Shown here piece by piece: positions 11,406 to 24,500 of a DNA stretch of 64,000 nt. Within the stretch, counting starts at the first letter, position 1, and every line of letters starts with the position of its first letter. The position numbers were made by a program, and so were the translations under genes. Under the pieces are notes generated by a model. That model was not told where the DNA came from and made no database searches. It worked only from the letters and a program-made list of their open reading frames with translations. Origin of the DNA: Eretmocerus hayati (lineage: Eukaryota; Arthropoda; Insecta; Hymenoptera; Aphelinidae); contig CM056741.1 of NCBI GenBank assembly GCA_029851415.1, positions 67,880,282-67,944,281 of the forward strand, in the 5' to 3' direction.

Positions 11406-14400
11406 CTACGGAATGATGAACGCAGCAGCCTCCAACTTGATGAGGCAGTTCATAATTTTTCCTCCAGTCTCGCAACTATTATTTCCAGCTGAAAAAAAGC
11501 AAATCGTGCAACTAGTGATCAATGTTCATTCCGAGTGTACTATATACTCTAATTATTCTCAACGAAACTATATCAAGTTTCAGATTTACACGTTCATTCT
11601 CAAAATCTCCGGGTTTTGACCATTTTTTAACGCAAGAATGAGTTCATCTTATAGGTCTCCAGGTATACTTTTGAATGTCATACAATTTATAGAAGTATAT
11701 CAATGGAGTGCAGAGCTATTGATCCTGTCTCTGGACCATTCAAGCTGATTGAGTGCTTTAGAATAAGAGGATGATGGTCTTCATAAAGTTACTGAATAGT
11801 CATCACCGTGTCGTAAAATATATAACACATCATGATTCTGAGTAGAATCAGTTGATTTTTCTATGAAATCCCTGACCAGGTTTTTTGTGGTGATGTTTGT
11901 ACCTATACTTTACGGGCTATAGGAAGCATCCAGGATTTTCTCTGCCGCAGGGTACGTCAATATAATACGACTCGACGCGGAAACTGCGTGTTTCTACAAG
12001 CATAGAAACACGCAGTTTCCACGTCTCGCCGTATAAAACGGCATATGCGTCTCGTGCCAAAAACTATTTGTTCTTCACGATGCACTCGACGCATAATATA
12101 CTATTCTTCGCCGAATGGTTTGGTGTTTCGTCGGCTTATGTAGCGTGTGATTGAATACGAGAGAAATTGCAAGACAAACGTTTTTTGTATCCGAAACAGT
12201 AAATGAGTTGTCAAATGAGGTAACTCAAATCACCATGGATGTCAAAATACAAATGTTATACTTTTAATTATATTCCTACGTTCCAATGAGTCATTTTTTG
12301 AACAGAAAGGTTAACACAATTTGAAAAGTCACTGGCTTACCTTCAATCTTACAAGTGTTGATAATCTCGTCAACTTTTTCTTTCGGAAGATCGTTAGGCA
12401 ATTTGGACCGAGCAACTTCTTCATTAAGAGAGCCATCGGGTTTCATCTGGAGTACAGAAGTAGGAGTGAGAAATGGAAATAGGATAGTCAGAGATTGAAT
12501 ATAGTTTTTATTAGTATTTTGCTCGCTTGTTGAGTGAGACGCATTCAAATTCATATGAATTTTCAGGTTTCTCCAAATTCTGATGCTGTAAGCAGATCTA
12601 CTTTAAAAAATGCAAGATAATAGAAATATCTCAGATTATGAATATACTCAATCTTTGACTCAATCGGTATCTGCTTTGAGGAGCCACGATTTCTGAGAGC
12701 CCAGAGAGTGAATCTGGTTTTTATAGACAAATAAACCCAGAATGACAGATTGCATTAACTTCAACAGAATTTAGAAATAAGTATTGTCTCATTTTTCAGA
12801 TCAACTGACGATCACCAAAGGTAACGAGGATTTCATGTGATTCTTCATCTGCTAGTAATCCATATTAGACAGTATCTTTTTTTCTTTCCAAGAAATCTAA
12901 AATGCGGGTGGGCACAATTTCATCCATAATTGATGGATTTATAAATAGATCATATACTCACAATGGCAGTTTTTTCGAGCATGCAGGCCGAGAAGCAATT
13001 GAATTTCTCGTCATTTTCCACTTCAGTTCCTTTCTTGGCATTATCGATCAACGCTAATAATCACGAGATTCTATTAATTAGTTTGTCTTGATTCTTCGGC
13101 TATATTCATTTCGGATATTTTTTGAGAAATCGCTGTCTCTTGTTGAGTGTTCGATCTTATCTGGCTCAATTATCATTTCCATCAACAATAAAGACAACGG
13201 TGTTATTGGTCAATAGTTAATAACATAAAAGCCGTGAGTACAACGGTAGCGTTCAAAATCAAGAGTCGATCAAATTCTTCAAGTAGTTTGATCCATACGA
13301 AGGGACTGTTTTGCAAATTTTAAACATTTAAAATTCCTACTGATATGTCTTAAATCCTTCCGGCGATTCTCAACTAAAACCAATGATAATGGAGCCAATA
13401 GAGTTTAAAAATCATTCTCTTACATTGATCAAGAATTTTGATTTCTTACATACGAGTTGCTCTAATTGAGACACCGACCAATCGTAAGCGATCCAAACCC
13501 TGAATTCGGCTAATAATTTTCTTTTCAAATACGATACCTTCATCAATTTCAGTCTTTTCCACGCAGCTCTTTTTGTATTCTTCAAGTTTTGCTTTGTGCT
13601 CGTCTGGATGATTTTCTTGCTGAAAAATCATGGTCAAAGTACACGTGATATTATCAATGAATGACTAAAGTATGGAGACGAGGAGTGACTCACAGCACCA
13701 TACAATTCATTTTATTTCCGGGAATGATCATACATAGTTGTGTGGTTACTTTTAATTTCTGATCAAATTATCAAATAGAATCAGTTATTGATTTGCTGGC
13801 AGAATTCACTTTGATCTCCGGTAGATTTTGAAAAAGAGATCATCAATTGTAGGGTTGACCTTGGGTGTACAATCGCCGGACATGTATTCTGAATAGATCT
13901 TGGAAAACTTGTCTTCGTTAGGCTGCTGTTTGAACTCAGATCAGACCTTGTGTGGTGTCTCAATAGTCTTTACCTCATCCTCGTCTTTTGAGAAATCGAA
14001 TCATGTTCTCAGGATTCTGATCAGCAGCATAGGAAATAAAAGCTTTTATCGCCTTCCTTACGGAAACATCGTGTTTCCGTCGGCCTACGCAGACGGATAA
14101 ACGCCGTTTCTGTACTCAGGCGATAAAATGGCTTATGCACCTCGTGCCGAAAACGATTCTCTCCACAAAACAAGTGCTGGAACGTCGGCTTCGCCAACGT
14201 CGAGCACTCATTTCGTAAAGAAAATGCGTTTTCCGCGACTCGGCACATAATATATATATTCCAAATTTGTTCAGAACCTATGTCCAGCGAGTGTATCACA
14301 TTAAATATTGGAAATTGGTGATTCGAATTGTTTGATATGAACTTACCGCTAAAGCGCCAATTGCACAGATTGTTAGGACAATTATTATGTACTTGTTCAT
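11406..14400 (-). CDS. Odorant-binding protein (PBP/GOBP family), complete, 138 aa
   Basis: Five exons: 14400-14347, 13619-13538, 13053-12962, 12446-12341, 11488-11406; intron phases 0-1-0-1 agree at every junction. Exon 1 is a signal peptide (MNKYIIIVLTICAIGALA). The mature protein starts QENHPDEHKAKLEEYKKSC and has the six classic OBP cysteines with spacing C-27-C-3-C-38-C-8-C-8-C (NCFSAC for C2-C3, INTCK for C4, NSCETGGKIMNC for C5-C6). OBPs are small helical proteins secreted into sensillar lymph, or into haemolymph and glands, that carry hydrophobic ligands; the ligand cannot be read from the sequence. The last exon also reads CETGG, as in the OBP at 33516-37363, which marks the two as close paralogues. 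A hairpin-rich repeat lies in intron 1 and a related one in intron 4. A minus-strand AATAAA (11303-11308) sits about 100 bases past the stop. Confidence 0.93.
11966..12125. repeat. Hairpin-rich repeat in OBP intron 4
   Basis: It contains a strong hairpin (GAAACTGCGTGTTTCT with its complement AGAAACACGCAGTTTC) and then AAAACGGCATATGCGTCTCG. The latter closely resembles AAAATGGCTTATGCACCTCG in the repeat at 14030-14260 of the same gene, so both belong to one family. Confidence 0.5.
14030..14260. repeat. Hairpin-rich repeat in OBP intron 1
   Basis: Related to the repeat at 11966-12125 (shared TATGC-CTCGTGCC-AAAAC core and CGGCACATAATATA-like end). It has short inverted arms such as CTTTTATCGCCT with AGGCGATAAAA, and ACGTCGGC with GCCAACGT. 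No coding content. Confidence 0.5.
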
Positions 14401-14481
14401 TTTTTAGAAGAATCTCAACGAGATTTGGTTGCGTACGGCTTGACTTGTTGCAGGTCTTGCGCTCATAAAATCTCTCTCGAC

Positions 14482-14518
14482 ACTGAATACGACGCGTTGA
14501 GATCGTGAAACTTTTATA
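14482..14518 (-). promoter_or_regulatory. TATA box plus initiator of the minus-strand OBP
   Basis: TATAAAAG (minus strand, 14518-14511) is followed 32 bases on by TTCAGTG (TCAGT at 14486-14482), which matches the arthropod initiator consensus. The start codon is about 85 bases further on. The same TATA-initiator pair at nearly the same spacing precedes the plus-strand OBP at 33516. Confidence 0.6.
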
Positions 14519-15195
14519 CCCAAGATCCACGTGAGTAGCTGCAGTGTAGAAAATTTTTTGTCTTCTAGACAGTGCAACAATAACAATTCACTGATTTTAG
14601 TGGAGGTATAGAAAAACCTCGATAGATCCAGGATGTGAACAATTTTGGTGATTAAATTCATTGCGAGTCAATTGCGTCTAATGCGCAACTGTTACACATT
14701 CCGATTTTCTTGCCTGTATCTTCAAAAATGTGCGAGTCAGTGATCAAATTAATTTGGATTTGAGGTGCAGAATTCTTTTTGTTGTTAAAGATACTGGATA
14801 AGCGAGAATTACTCTCTTGTGGAAAAAGTATCCAAATTTATAACAATCCAATCCAAAATTATAACAATCCTATGTTTTAAATTTTGCAATGAGAATTATT
14901 TGATCAATGTAATTAGACGTTGGTAGTATCATATTTATGTGAATATTTTCCCATAAAACTAACGCGTGAAGGTGAGATTAATTATAGAATGGCACAAAAA
15001 AAGTAGGTCAGCAAGTATTTCCTGTACTTACACGAACAACGCAAGACGGGACGGATGTGGAAAACGTTGATTCTTTCCATGATTTATCATCATCTTTGCT
15101 CGCGTGTGCCCTTTGATATCATCTCTCTTGACTATTAAATTTTGTTATTATTCACCTCTCATTTTTCTTATCAATGTCGTTACTACTCTATTCAG

Positions 15196-15402
15196 ATGAA
15201 TAAGAGTGGGTTTGTGTTTCTGTTAGTGCTTGGGACGTGTGTGGGAAGTGTGGGGGGCTCAAATTTTGGGATTCACATCATTCCAATCATTCTCAAACAA
15301 TCGATGGAATCGATGTTACCGGAAGATCGTTTCATGATAAGTAAGATCTTGGGTTGGATAAGAAATCCAGTTCTGGGATTCTTCTCATCTTCTGCTTCAT
15401 AG
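15196..15402 (+). CDS. Possible small secreted peptide, 68 aa
   Basis: A single-exon frame starts with a convincing hydrophobic leader (MNKSGFVFLLVLGTCVGSVGG). It continues SNFGIHIIPIILKQSMESML to a C-terminal GWIRNPVLGFFSSSAS. I recognise no family. After leader cleavage it would leave a peptide of roughly 45 residues without cysteines. No TATA box or poly(A) signal is obvious. An in-frame upstream ATG at 15142 would add 18 residues ahead of the leader; I prefer 15196 because the hydrophobic core then begins at the N-terminus. It may be a chance frame in AT-rich intergenic DNA. Confidence rests only on the leader. Confidence 0.25.
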   Translation: MNKSGFVFLLVLGTCVGSVGGSNFGIHIIPIILKQSMESMLPEDRFMISKILGWIRNPVLGFFSSSAS

Positions 15403-16860
15403 AAACAATGATATCAGTATTCCACTCATACGGAAGGTTTTCTCAAGGAAATGTGAAATGAAAGTAGTTATCACATTTGTGAAACTGATACAGGGTGAAA
15501 TATTGCGGGATAATTCTGATGAGGTGGCTCTGGTGTTGCTGCACCAAAACGCACAATTTTTAAATATTTTTGACTGCGATTTTATGATAGTAACCTTCTT
15601 GGTATCATTATGCCTCGCTAAAGATGAGGCGTTCTTGGACTGGTTTTAAATATTAGAGCGCGGGGAAGCAATAAAGTCCCATTCTGAAATTCTTAAAATT
15701 AACGCTCAATAGAAGCATCCCATTTGAATGACTGGACGTATCGGTTGAAAAATTCATCTAATACTTTTTTGTGAGAGCATCGTGTGGCAGCGAATCATCA
15801 TTATCAAGTTTGAATCAATCGTCATGTCATCAATTGTCAAGAATACATCAGTCTTCAATGTTTAAATTTCAGTTTTCAGTTGAACATATCGATGAGCCCC
15901 GAGAACAATTGAGCCTTCGCAATTTAATTGGCATCGCACTTCAAACATTTTCTCTGGCAAAAACCTAGATGACGCAAAAAGTAGCTGCAAAAATGACAGT
16001 AGCCACAAATACTGAATATAACGAGCTCACTGCAGCGCCGAAGTGCTTCCTATGTAAATTTACGGCAAGGAACTCATTAACATTCTGCCAATCGCGCGGA
16101 AGAAACACAAATTGTCATCACCTCGCGTTTAAAAGAATCTCAAGTCATCAAAAGATCATGTCGTGCGATGGAATTAGCTCATTTTCATTTTTTATCGCAA
16201 AAACGCGGAAATTCGAATTTCTTAGTTCGAGTGTTAGTTTCTTCTAAGAGGCCAGGAACTTCTATTAGCTGTTCATGCTCAGGATTCTCGTCACTCCCCA
16301 ACGCTCGTTTTGAAGTTTTATTCGTGGAAGTTGAGAAAAGAAGGGTGGCCTGACTTGAGTAGTTGGATTTTTTGACCCGATTGTTTTTGACACGTTCCCT
16401 GCAAAGCCAAGAAACGTTTCACTTCTGTCTGAGGTGGAACCCACCGATGGGTCCCGCTGCATCCCGCCACCGGAAACATGGATTTTTCGATTTGTTGTTG
16501 CTTTTCCTTAACGTTGAAAATTGCGCAACTCATGTTTTTTCAACTTCAAAATGCGCATAGTTCGAAAATGGTGAATTTTACAAAAAATGACAGGAGAGAT
16601 TTTCTGTTGCAAATGAGCTGAATAACGTCTATAGATTGTTTTAGGACCGAATAAGTTGATATTGACATTTCGTTTCAACATTTTCAGTTTAACCAATTTT
16701 GCATTCGAACTTTGTCTGGAAACATAGATTTTTAGATTCAGAAGGGTCTTCCGAGAGGATTCCACAAAAGAATTCCGTCAGAATGATTTTTCCAGCGATG
16801 GTGGTAATTTTGCCTGCGAAAGTCTATTTTAAAAGTGCGACTATTCCTTCACTCCTGCTT

Positions 16861-17373
16861 GGGGCCTTATTCTAATACATTTTTCCCGCAACGGGGTGGG
16901 AAAAGACCCAGCACTTCCAATTTCCGCCTAGTTTACATTTAGTAAACAAACTAGTTTGTAGCATTCATTGCCACGAAAATATCATCAGGATATACTTAAG
17001 GGCGTATCCTTCCGAACCCTTACAACATTTTGTAGCACCATACAATTCTAAGATTGGCCGAAAAGTCATCTTAACATGAGATTAAATCATTTTTAGACCA
17101 CAATATTTCCGCTTACTAACCTGTCACTTTGATTGTGATCGAAAAGTGATCCAATTTCTTGTCGAGATGACTTTTGGCCCAATTTTAGGATTGTGTGATG
17201 TTAAAAAATGTTTGAGGGTTCGGAAGGATACGCCATTAAGTATATCCTGATGAATTTTCGTGGCAATGAATGCTACAAACTAGTTTGTTTACTAAATGTA
17301 AACTAGGCGGAAATTGGAAGTGCTGCGTTTTCTCCCACCCCGTCGCGGGAAAAATGTATTAGAATAAGGTCCC
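16861..17373. repeat. Palindromic MITE-like repeat, 513 bp
   Basis: GGGGCCTTATTCTAATACAT at the left is mirrored by ATGTATTAGAATAAGGTCCC at the right. The arms of about 190 bp include CTAGTTTACATTTAGTAAAC and GGATATACTTAA with their complements. No coding content. Confidence 0.75.
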
Positions 17374-18205
17374 TGCGAATGCCAGCGGTAATTCTCCTTT
17401 ACTTGGTTGTAGTTTTTTATCCGAGTAGATACAAAATAAGTTCCCGCAAACAATATTTGATTGCGTTTCTCTGGGGAAAAAAACAAGGATAGTTATTGTC
17501 TCGGGTGGGTTTTTTTCGGGGAGATATCGGAAATACCACCCACTTCATTACGACAGGTTTCCATTGAAAAAAAAACCGCTTCTCAGATCAATGTGGCATT
17601 GTGTCTCCTTCATGCACGTCTTTTACTCGCAAACGATGAAAACATAGTGTTCGTATTATCTAGTCGTAGAGTGTTTCGTACCATTAAAGTGATAATTCAG
17701 AAATATGATTGACAATCAATCATTTACACTTTTGAATTCAAAGTACGATATTTACTCTCAGTCGAGCTCTTAGTGCAAGTAGGTTGAGCCTTCACGAATG
17801 TCTGGAGTTGTTTCCAAGTTTATTTCTCGAGATCGTCAATGTATGAGGGTTGAACGTGGAACTGAATAATACGTCGTGGAGAATCAATTCTTTATTTCAG
17901 AACAGCAGAACAGAATCATCACAAGCACAATGCATTCTCTAGGCGAGAATTTCTCCAACACATTCCTTCATCATTCGGTGAATAGGGACGGAAAATCGCA
18001 CGAAAAAATACCCCTCACAACGTGTCGAACAAAATATCTCATTCAATAAAAACGTATGGCCGTATGAGAAGGGAGAATACGTCTCTCCTACCTCGGATGC
18101 CAATAAAAAGAAAGAAAAGAATGATAATGTGTCAGAGTGATTCCGCCGAAGGTGGGATTTTTTAGGACCAAAATCGTCACGAGGAATGATTTGGGTCAAA
18201 TAGTA

Positions 18206-18388
18206 CATTATTGCTTTGGGCGCGTACGCCCAGTTCGGGCGCTAGGACAGTTTATTTCCCGAGCGAAGCGAGGGAAATAAGTCCTCCGCGCCCGAAATGG
18301 GCCTGCGAGCACAGGGCAATAATGATTTTTCATCATGAGAACCCTAAAACCGCATTTGAATGCGGCTTTTTTAGGTTAGAATGATGAA
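18206..18388. repeat. Two adjacent hairpins
   Basis: 18206-18324 pairs CATTATTGC and GGGCGC with their complements around a core of TTATTTCCCGAGCG / CGCTCGGGAAATAA type. It is followed at about 18328-18388 by TTCATCAT and CCTAAAACCGCATT with their complements. Both are unrelated to any gene seen here. Confidence 0.55.
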
Positions 18389-21300
18389 AAAATTATTCCA
18401 TCCCCAGACGAGGTTTGGTGGGTCATAGCGGTTGACTTCCACTCGTTTGGTCACAAAAAGAAAGTATCCAAAGCTACGTATCTAAAGGTTGAAACCAGAC
18501 AAAGATATGTGAAGTTCAAGGGGTAGCAGAGGAGGACGAAAAGAACTTTTCGCCTGAAAAAATATTCCCATCCGCATATAATCGCTCTAATGCAACCAAA
18601 CGCTGCAAGAAAAAATGCGCGTAAGCAATTTTCTGAATATACACTTATATTATATATGGTGCGCTTCGCTGCGGATTTGAGTTTTTGGCTGTGTAGTGTC
18701 GCGCATATGGATTAGGTATGTTTGGGTATCTAGAGAACAACCTCATTGGTTTAAAAGGGCCTGTAGACGATCGGGACCTTTGCCGAGCTAATAATTGCTG
18801 TGCAAGCAGTTTCGGTTCAAAACCGTCTTCAAAATATCGGATAGCCGTGCTCGAACTGAGACTTTAATTTTGACTCGCAACGTGTTTGATTATAATATTT
18901 GAAATGGTACCATTTGAAAAAGTCCACATAGGGCAGGGGATTTTGACTCACAATACCCGTCGTAGTCAATTCAAAAGTCATAGTTCGGTTACCTTCAGGG
19001 GACGGAGAGGCCATTTCAATCCTTGAGCAAGCAGTAAAAGTTAGACGGGGATGTTCGGACCGTCTCCAAAATTAATAACATATTTGCGCACTTATATAAT
19101 ACACCCCAGAAAATCGCTAAAATTTACATCCCAAACCTTAGAAACTTGTGGAAACTTGGAACACGGAAAATAACACTTTCGGCAGAATCACTCGTATGCT
19201 ACAAATTATTCGTATCTTTGTCAGTACACAAAAAAACGAATCGCAGATGAGCTAGAAAGTATTTACATTCACAATAAAACCTATGATATTTTCTAGATTC
19301 CCTACATTTCTAATTGATCAATATTGAAAACGGAAAAACATTTCAGAATGTTCAAATACATTCAGAATAATATCTTACAAATGATTGTTACTTGTGACGC
19401 CGCAATGGGATCTAGAAAAGATCCCCATTTCAGCACTTGGAAATGTCTGTGACTATAAGTCGTATCAGAGTTATCAAATACTCAAAAATAATCTCTTTTC
19501 TAATACTTCTCAATTTTTGTACTGTTACAATCAATATTTGGAGTAATCTTTCTTCCTAAAAAGAGGAATCATGTGGAATGAAAGTTGATCTCAAAAAATT
19601 TTCGTCATCTTTGAGAATACTCTTTACAATAAAATAGGTGATTGTTGGTACATTTACGTGAATGCATTAGAAAGAATCTAGTCTCCTAGATTACAAAAAT
19701 AAATCAATTTTAAAGCTCTTTTGTGACTTTGTTATCATTACAAAATTAGAAATTTGATGTCCAATTTTGTTAATGGGTTATCGTTTAGGAATACCTTGAG
19801 ACGAGTTCTTCTCGGATTTTCGAATCCTCGGGATACTGATCTGCTTTTTCTCTATTAGGCACATAATGACTTTTTTTGAATTGATTGAAGTATTTTCCGA
19901 TTTCATGGTGGTCCACCCATCCCGGATCCGTGGGCATTGTCAAGTTTTCTGAAAATCACACAAGATTCATCGAAAATTATTTAGAGACCATAATATGGGT
20001 GAGTCTCACGATTCGGGCGATTTCGTGATTACGTCATATTTGGCATCGCAAGTCATAATTTGTGACAATTTGCGAATTACACCAATAACTTTAAAAATAT
20101 CACTCATCCAAAAAACTCCCAAATGCTTTTGAGGTCCATGTTTTGCTTTGGATCAATGTTACAACATATAATAATAATCCGCGCCTCAGCTTGCAGGTTC
20201 GAGGGTGACTTATCAGATGGAAGTTGTTAGTGTTAGAACATTTTCGCTATTCTTCTCAATCGCTCTTGCTCACGATCCTGTGATCGGGCGGTGAACAAAA
20301 TTAAACTCGTGAAACGGCATCTGATTCGGGGAGAGAAAAAAAATGTCATCGAATCCTAGTGACTGTGGCCACGGCAGAATAAGAAATTGTGTTTACGTAA
20401 TTTAATCTCCAAAATGTCTTTTTGGCATGGGACATAAAAATCTACAAGGCTTACAAATTGAGAACTCACGAAATAGTTCATAATGCCCCGATGCGAGGTT
20501 AGGCTGTTTAGGGGCATGGGAATCAATTTTCTCCGATCGTAACGAGAGGGAAAGATTCCCAGTGCCCCAAAACGGCCCGAAGAGCGAGTTGCATATACTA
20601 TTTTTTGGTATCAGGGCGACTAAACGCCAATTTTCTGATTCGAGACGGGAAGAAAAATGGCCGTTTAGTCGCACTATGCTGAAAACGTACATTTTGGAAG
20701 GTGTGGAGTACTTTCATTCTGTAACAGAGACCATTGGAAAGCACTATAAACTGTTAAACCTGTCGTTTTCTCACTTTTTCGACATTAAAGTTACTCCATC
20801 CCCACATGGAAGTGCACTCAATGGAGATTGTAACACAAGGTCCCCATTTGAATTCATGGGAATATCCGTTATTCGACTGCATAGATACGGCGAAGCTGCG
20901 AAATGAATCACGCGAGTATTATACGATTCTTTGAGTAATATTACATATTCAAAAAAGATTTTGCTAGGAATGCCCCGTCATTTCAGGATGCTTTCAATTT
21001 TCCAACGGAAATCGCCCAAATTGTGAGATCAGCCCATGAACACATCCAAACTGAGTTTGAAAGTTCTAGTAGTAGATGGACTGTTCTCAGTATGAACGGA
21101 AATATTAATGTGACTGAATGAGTTTCATTTAGGATCTTTTGAAGTGTTTCTCATGATGATCAATTTAAGCCAAACACAATGTTAACTCAATTTTCTATAA
21201 GAATGTGATAAGCTTGCCCCGTTTTGGTTAGACACATGAAAAGGTATACGAGATTAGGAACTTCTAGCGGAAATCGACCAAACTTTGGCAACAATGTCCG

Positions 21301-21472
21301 AATGTATCGAGGATATTTGGAATAAGATTTATGTTGACTTTTCAGAATCGTCATTCAAGCACAACAGACAGTCCTTTCTTACCAAAGTTGAGAATGCTAT
21401 AGACAAAGCAATTATTTTCAGAGAACGATGCATAAAATTACATAAATGTTGATTAGCACGATAATGTAAACT

Positions 21473-24400
21473 TCAATAAATTAGAAGTATCGTTGAATGA
21501 ATATTTTCATTAATGTGTGCCATTATTTCACCTTGAAACGCGAGGTGTATATCGATCAAAGGAAAGATAACTTCATGTGAAAGATCCGATCCTCGCTCAA
21601 TACATATAAATTTACCTTGCGCTACATGCCGACGGGATCCATCATCTACAAAAACTTTGTAGAATGGTTGATTAGCACCTTTACTTAAATCCTCCAAACT
21701 CATATCCAGACTCCATTCTGGATTCTCCTCATACACTGGATCCCAACCAGTGATGACACACGAGTAATCAAACGCATCGTGTCTCAATATCATCCCAATA
21801 GCATATTTTACCTGTGGAGTCCGCCTTTTGACTATTTCTATTTCCTGATTAAAAAAGAGAATAAGATCAATCATAAATTATATAGTTATCCAAACAGGAA
21901 TTACTCACTTCAGTCATGACGTTATTGCGTTTTTCATAATCTTGAAGCATTTGGAGAATGTGATTTGCTGGACCTCTGCAAGTAAATTCTGGATCCTACA
22001 AATGTGGAGGATAGATAAGGTGCTTCCACGAGAGTAAAAAGTTCTTCATAAAGATTCATTTTTTGAATGATTACCTTCTTGATTTGGGTCAATATATCTA
22101 CCAACTTAGCCAAATTCATCTGATGTAACATGTAAAATCGGGCTAAATGTAGTATAGCTCCAGTATCATGAGGTCTGACCAAGTGAATTAGCTCAAGAGC
22201 AGAGCGCAATCGTGTTGCCCTCCCATTCAGAACTGTGCGCTGCCTGCTTGCCACTTCCAAATTATTAGCCAATCGCTCTACAACCTAAGTTTTCAAAAGG
22301 TTAAAATTTCTACTCGTATATTCGCGTAATAGTCAAGACTGATTACCTCAACAACACTTGATGCACTCAGCGTATTATAGCGTTCTATTGGACATCTGGA
22401 TACATTACTAATCCTTGGGCAGTTCTGTCTTGTGATAAATCGACCATTATTAAATACATCAATGTAGTAATTCTCTCCTTCTCCGTGAAATGGATATCCG
22501 GTGCTGAAAATCAAAGGAGCCGTTAGAGATAATCAAGTCTCACTGAGGTGATTACATTTAAAAAAGTTGACGTACTATTTTTCTTTCCATCGTAAGAGAA
22601 AATGAGAGGGGAAAATTATTGGTTCACATTTCACACCCACTCTCCGGCAGACGCTTTCAAAAATAATCGCTAATATGATAGGGATACCTCGTTTATGCTC
22701 CAAAACCTGATGGAAGAAAAGAGTTAGCATTTTTGGAAATAATATCACCTCGAGAGACCACAGTCACTTACCCTGTCAATGAAAGAATTTTCAGAAGAAT
22801 AATACATTTCACTATTGCTGTAAAATCCTAGTCTATTGAATATGACTTCAGTCAAAGCACTTATAACTTGTCTCGTTTCGACAATGGACCATTGATTGTC
22901 ATCAATATTATTCTTTTTCCAGTACTCAAACTGTTCACATGGTGTATTGAAAATTGGATGAGATGGATGTTTCTCTTTGAGTACATCTTTAGCTTGCTCA
23001 ACAATATCATCTAACATACTTCCCACACCTTCATGAGTTATATGTCTATCTGGTTGACTCCACTGAGCTACAAAAACTGCACCTGATTCTAACAGCTGCT
23101 TGTGAGGAGGGAGTTCAATAAATTTTTGCCACTCATTGCTCAATTGACTTTGTTTTATATATCTCATGAGTTTCTGAGCATAATACTTGTGGGTCAGGTT
23201 ACCATCCCTGTGAATGACAAGAATAATTTCTAACTAAGAATTTCTTGGAGTGGTAGTAAGGCAAAGTCCTTCAATATCTCCGTGGTCCTTCAAAGATTTG
23301 TCAATAATTTTCTACATCAATGTTCATTGTGATTCAATTTGGTCAATCAAGTATAAATAAAATCAAATTCCTTGAGAACGCTGACTCAAGGAATTTCATC
23401 CTGAGAAAATTTAAAACTGTTCATTTTCAAATATAAGAAACCACTTCCGATGCACGCATCACGATTTGAAACCACGCATGAGTGAGTATGTTGTGAGAAA
23501 ATTGCACTTCAACACCAAAGAACGTAATCTCATTGGTACTAACATCTTACTGACTCATTTATCTCCAAGATATTCTCAAAAATATGTTAGGGCAGTTTAC
23601 TGGTTCAAAAAATAACCAATATATTTTACATAAATTGGAAATAATATTGCATCAAGATCACGACAGTCTACATGCTTACAACTTCACCTTATTGCACAGA
23701 AGCAGACATCCTAGTCAAAAATGAGTTCTCATAAACAATCTTTTGCCAAAAAGTTTTTTACACTTCTAGCAGAAGTAAGTGCACAAATTAGTGAGGTTGG
23801 AGAGTAAAACTGTGGAATTGAGTATTCAATTTTCTACTTACATGATTGGAATGCTGATTAATCTCATCAATTCGTCAGTAAGAAAATGATAGGCTAGTGG
23901 ATGAGCTCCTCTCTCTGGTTTAAACAGGGGATCAAAACCTTCAAATTCTGAATGAGCCAAATCAATCTTATGATGGAATTTGGAAGACATCAAGGATAAT
24001 TGATCCAGCATTGTTTTCCTTACAATGAAGTTAGCTTGGACTTCTTGCCACCATACTCTCACTTTCTGCTGATTTTCGTGATTCCAGTAAACTTCTTTGA
24101 GAAGCGGCCACCTTGAAAATAGAAAATGATCGACTAGCATAAAGTGTTCATCACCTTTGACTCATACCAGGCTGCCTCAGTTTGGAGTCAGGATTAATAG
24201 TGAATCGCAAAGTTGTGATCCATGAGCGTCAAGTTAGGGAATAGACAGTTATCTGATGTATCTTTACACTCATGAATTCCACATTGGACTCTATTGAATC
24301 AGACAGGAGAATGTTTAATATGATTATTACCTCTGGTAAAGCTTTTTCCTCCATAGCTTGTTACTCGAGAGTACAGTCTTGTGCAGATGTTTACAAGTAA

Positions 24401-24500
24401 GGGCAAAGTTGAGAACGTCGCGAATTTCAAGTTGTTTGTTTTCCAGAATGAGCTCGGTCACCTCGTCAGGGAGAAAAGTTATGAGTACGTCCTCAGCCAT
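21473..24500 (-). CDS. FBXO21: F-box only protein 21 (F-box, SirB1-like, YccV-like domains), complete, 610 aa
   Basis: Eight exons: 24500-24331, 24111-23842, 23207-22772, 22706-22576, 22503-22347, 22284-22075, 21995-21909, 21844-21473, all phase-consistent. Residues about 8-55 form the F-box (LPDEVTELILENKQLEIRDV, then SSNKLWRKKLYQRWPLLKEV). The middle carries the SirB1/transglutaminase-like core (NSFIDRVLEHKRGIPIILA, then GVKCEPIIFPSHFLLRW). The C-terminus from about residue 495 is a YccV-like domain (KYAIGMILRHDAFDYSCVI, TGWDPVYEENPEW, NQPFYKVFVDDGS). This order and length match animal FBXO21 (about 630 residues in human). It is an adaptor of an SCF-type cullin-RING ubiquitin ligase: the F-box should bind Skp1 and the remainder recruits substrates. 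Exon 4 ends at a GTACGT donor just before a stop, so that junction is worth checking. No TATA box is seen upstream, consistent with a housekeeping promoter. Confidence 0.95.

Larger units (their letters stand above)
14519..21472. other. Intergenic, repeat-bearing
   Basis: Holds the possible small peptide (15196-15402), the palindromes at 16861-17373 and 18206-18388, and a short hairpin at about 20607-20673 (GCGACTAAACGCC with a near complement). A weak GTTCCCTGC/GGGTCCCGC trace of the piggyBac-like family is near 16390-16465. I see no OBP or other exons. Confidence 0.5.
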
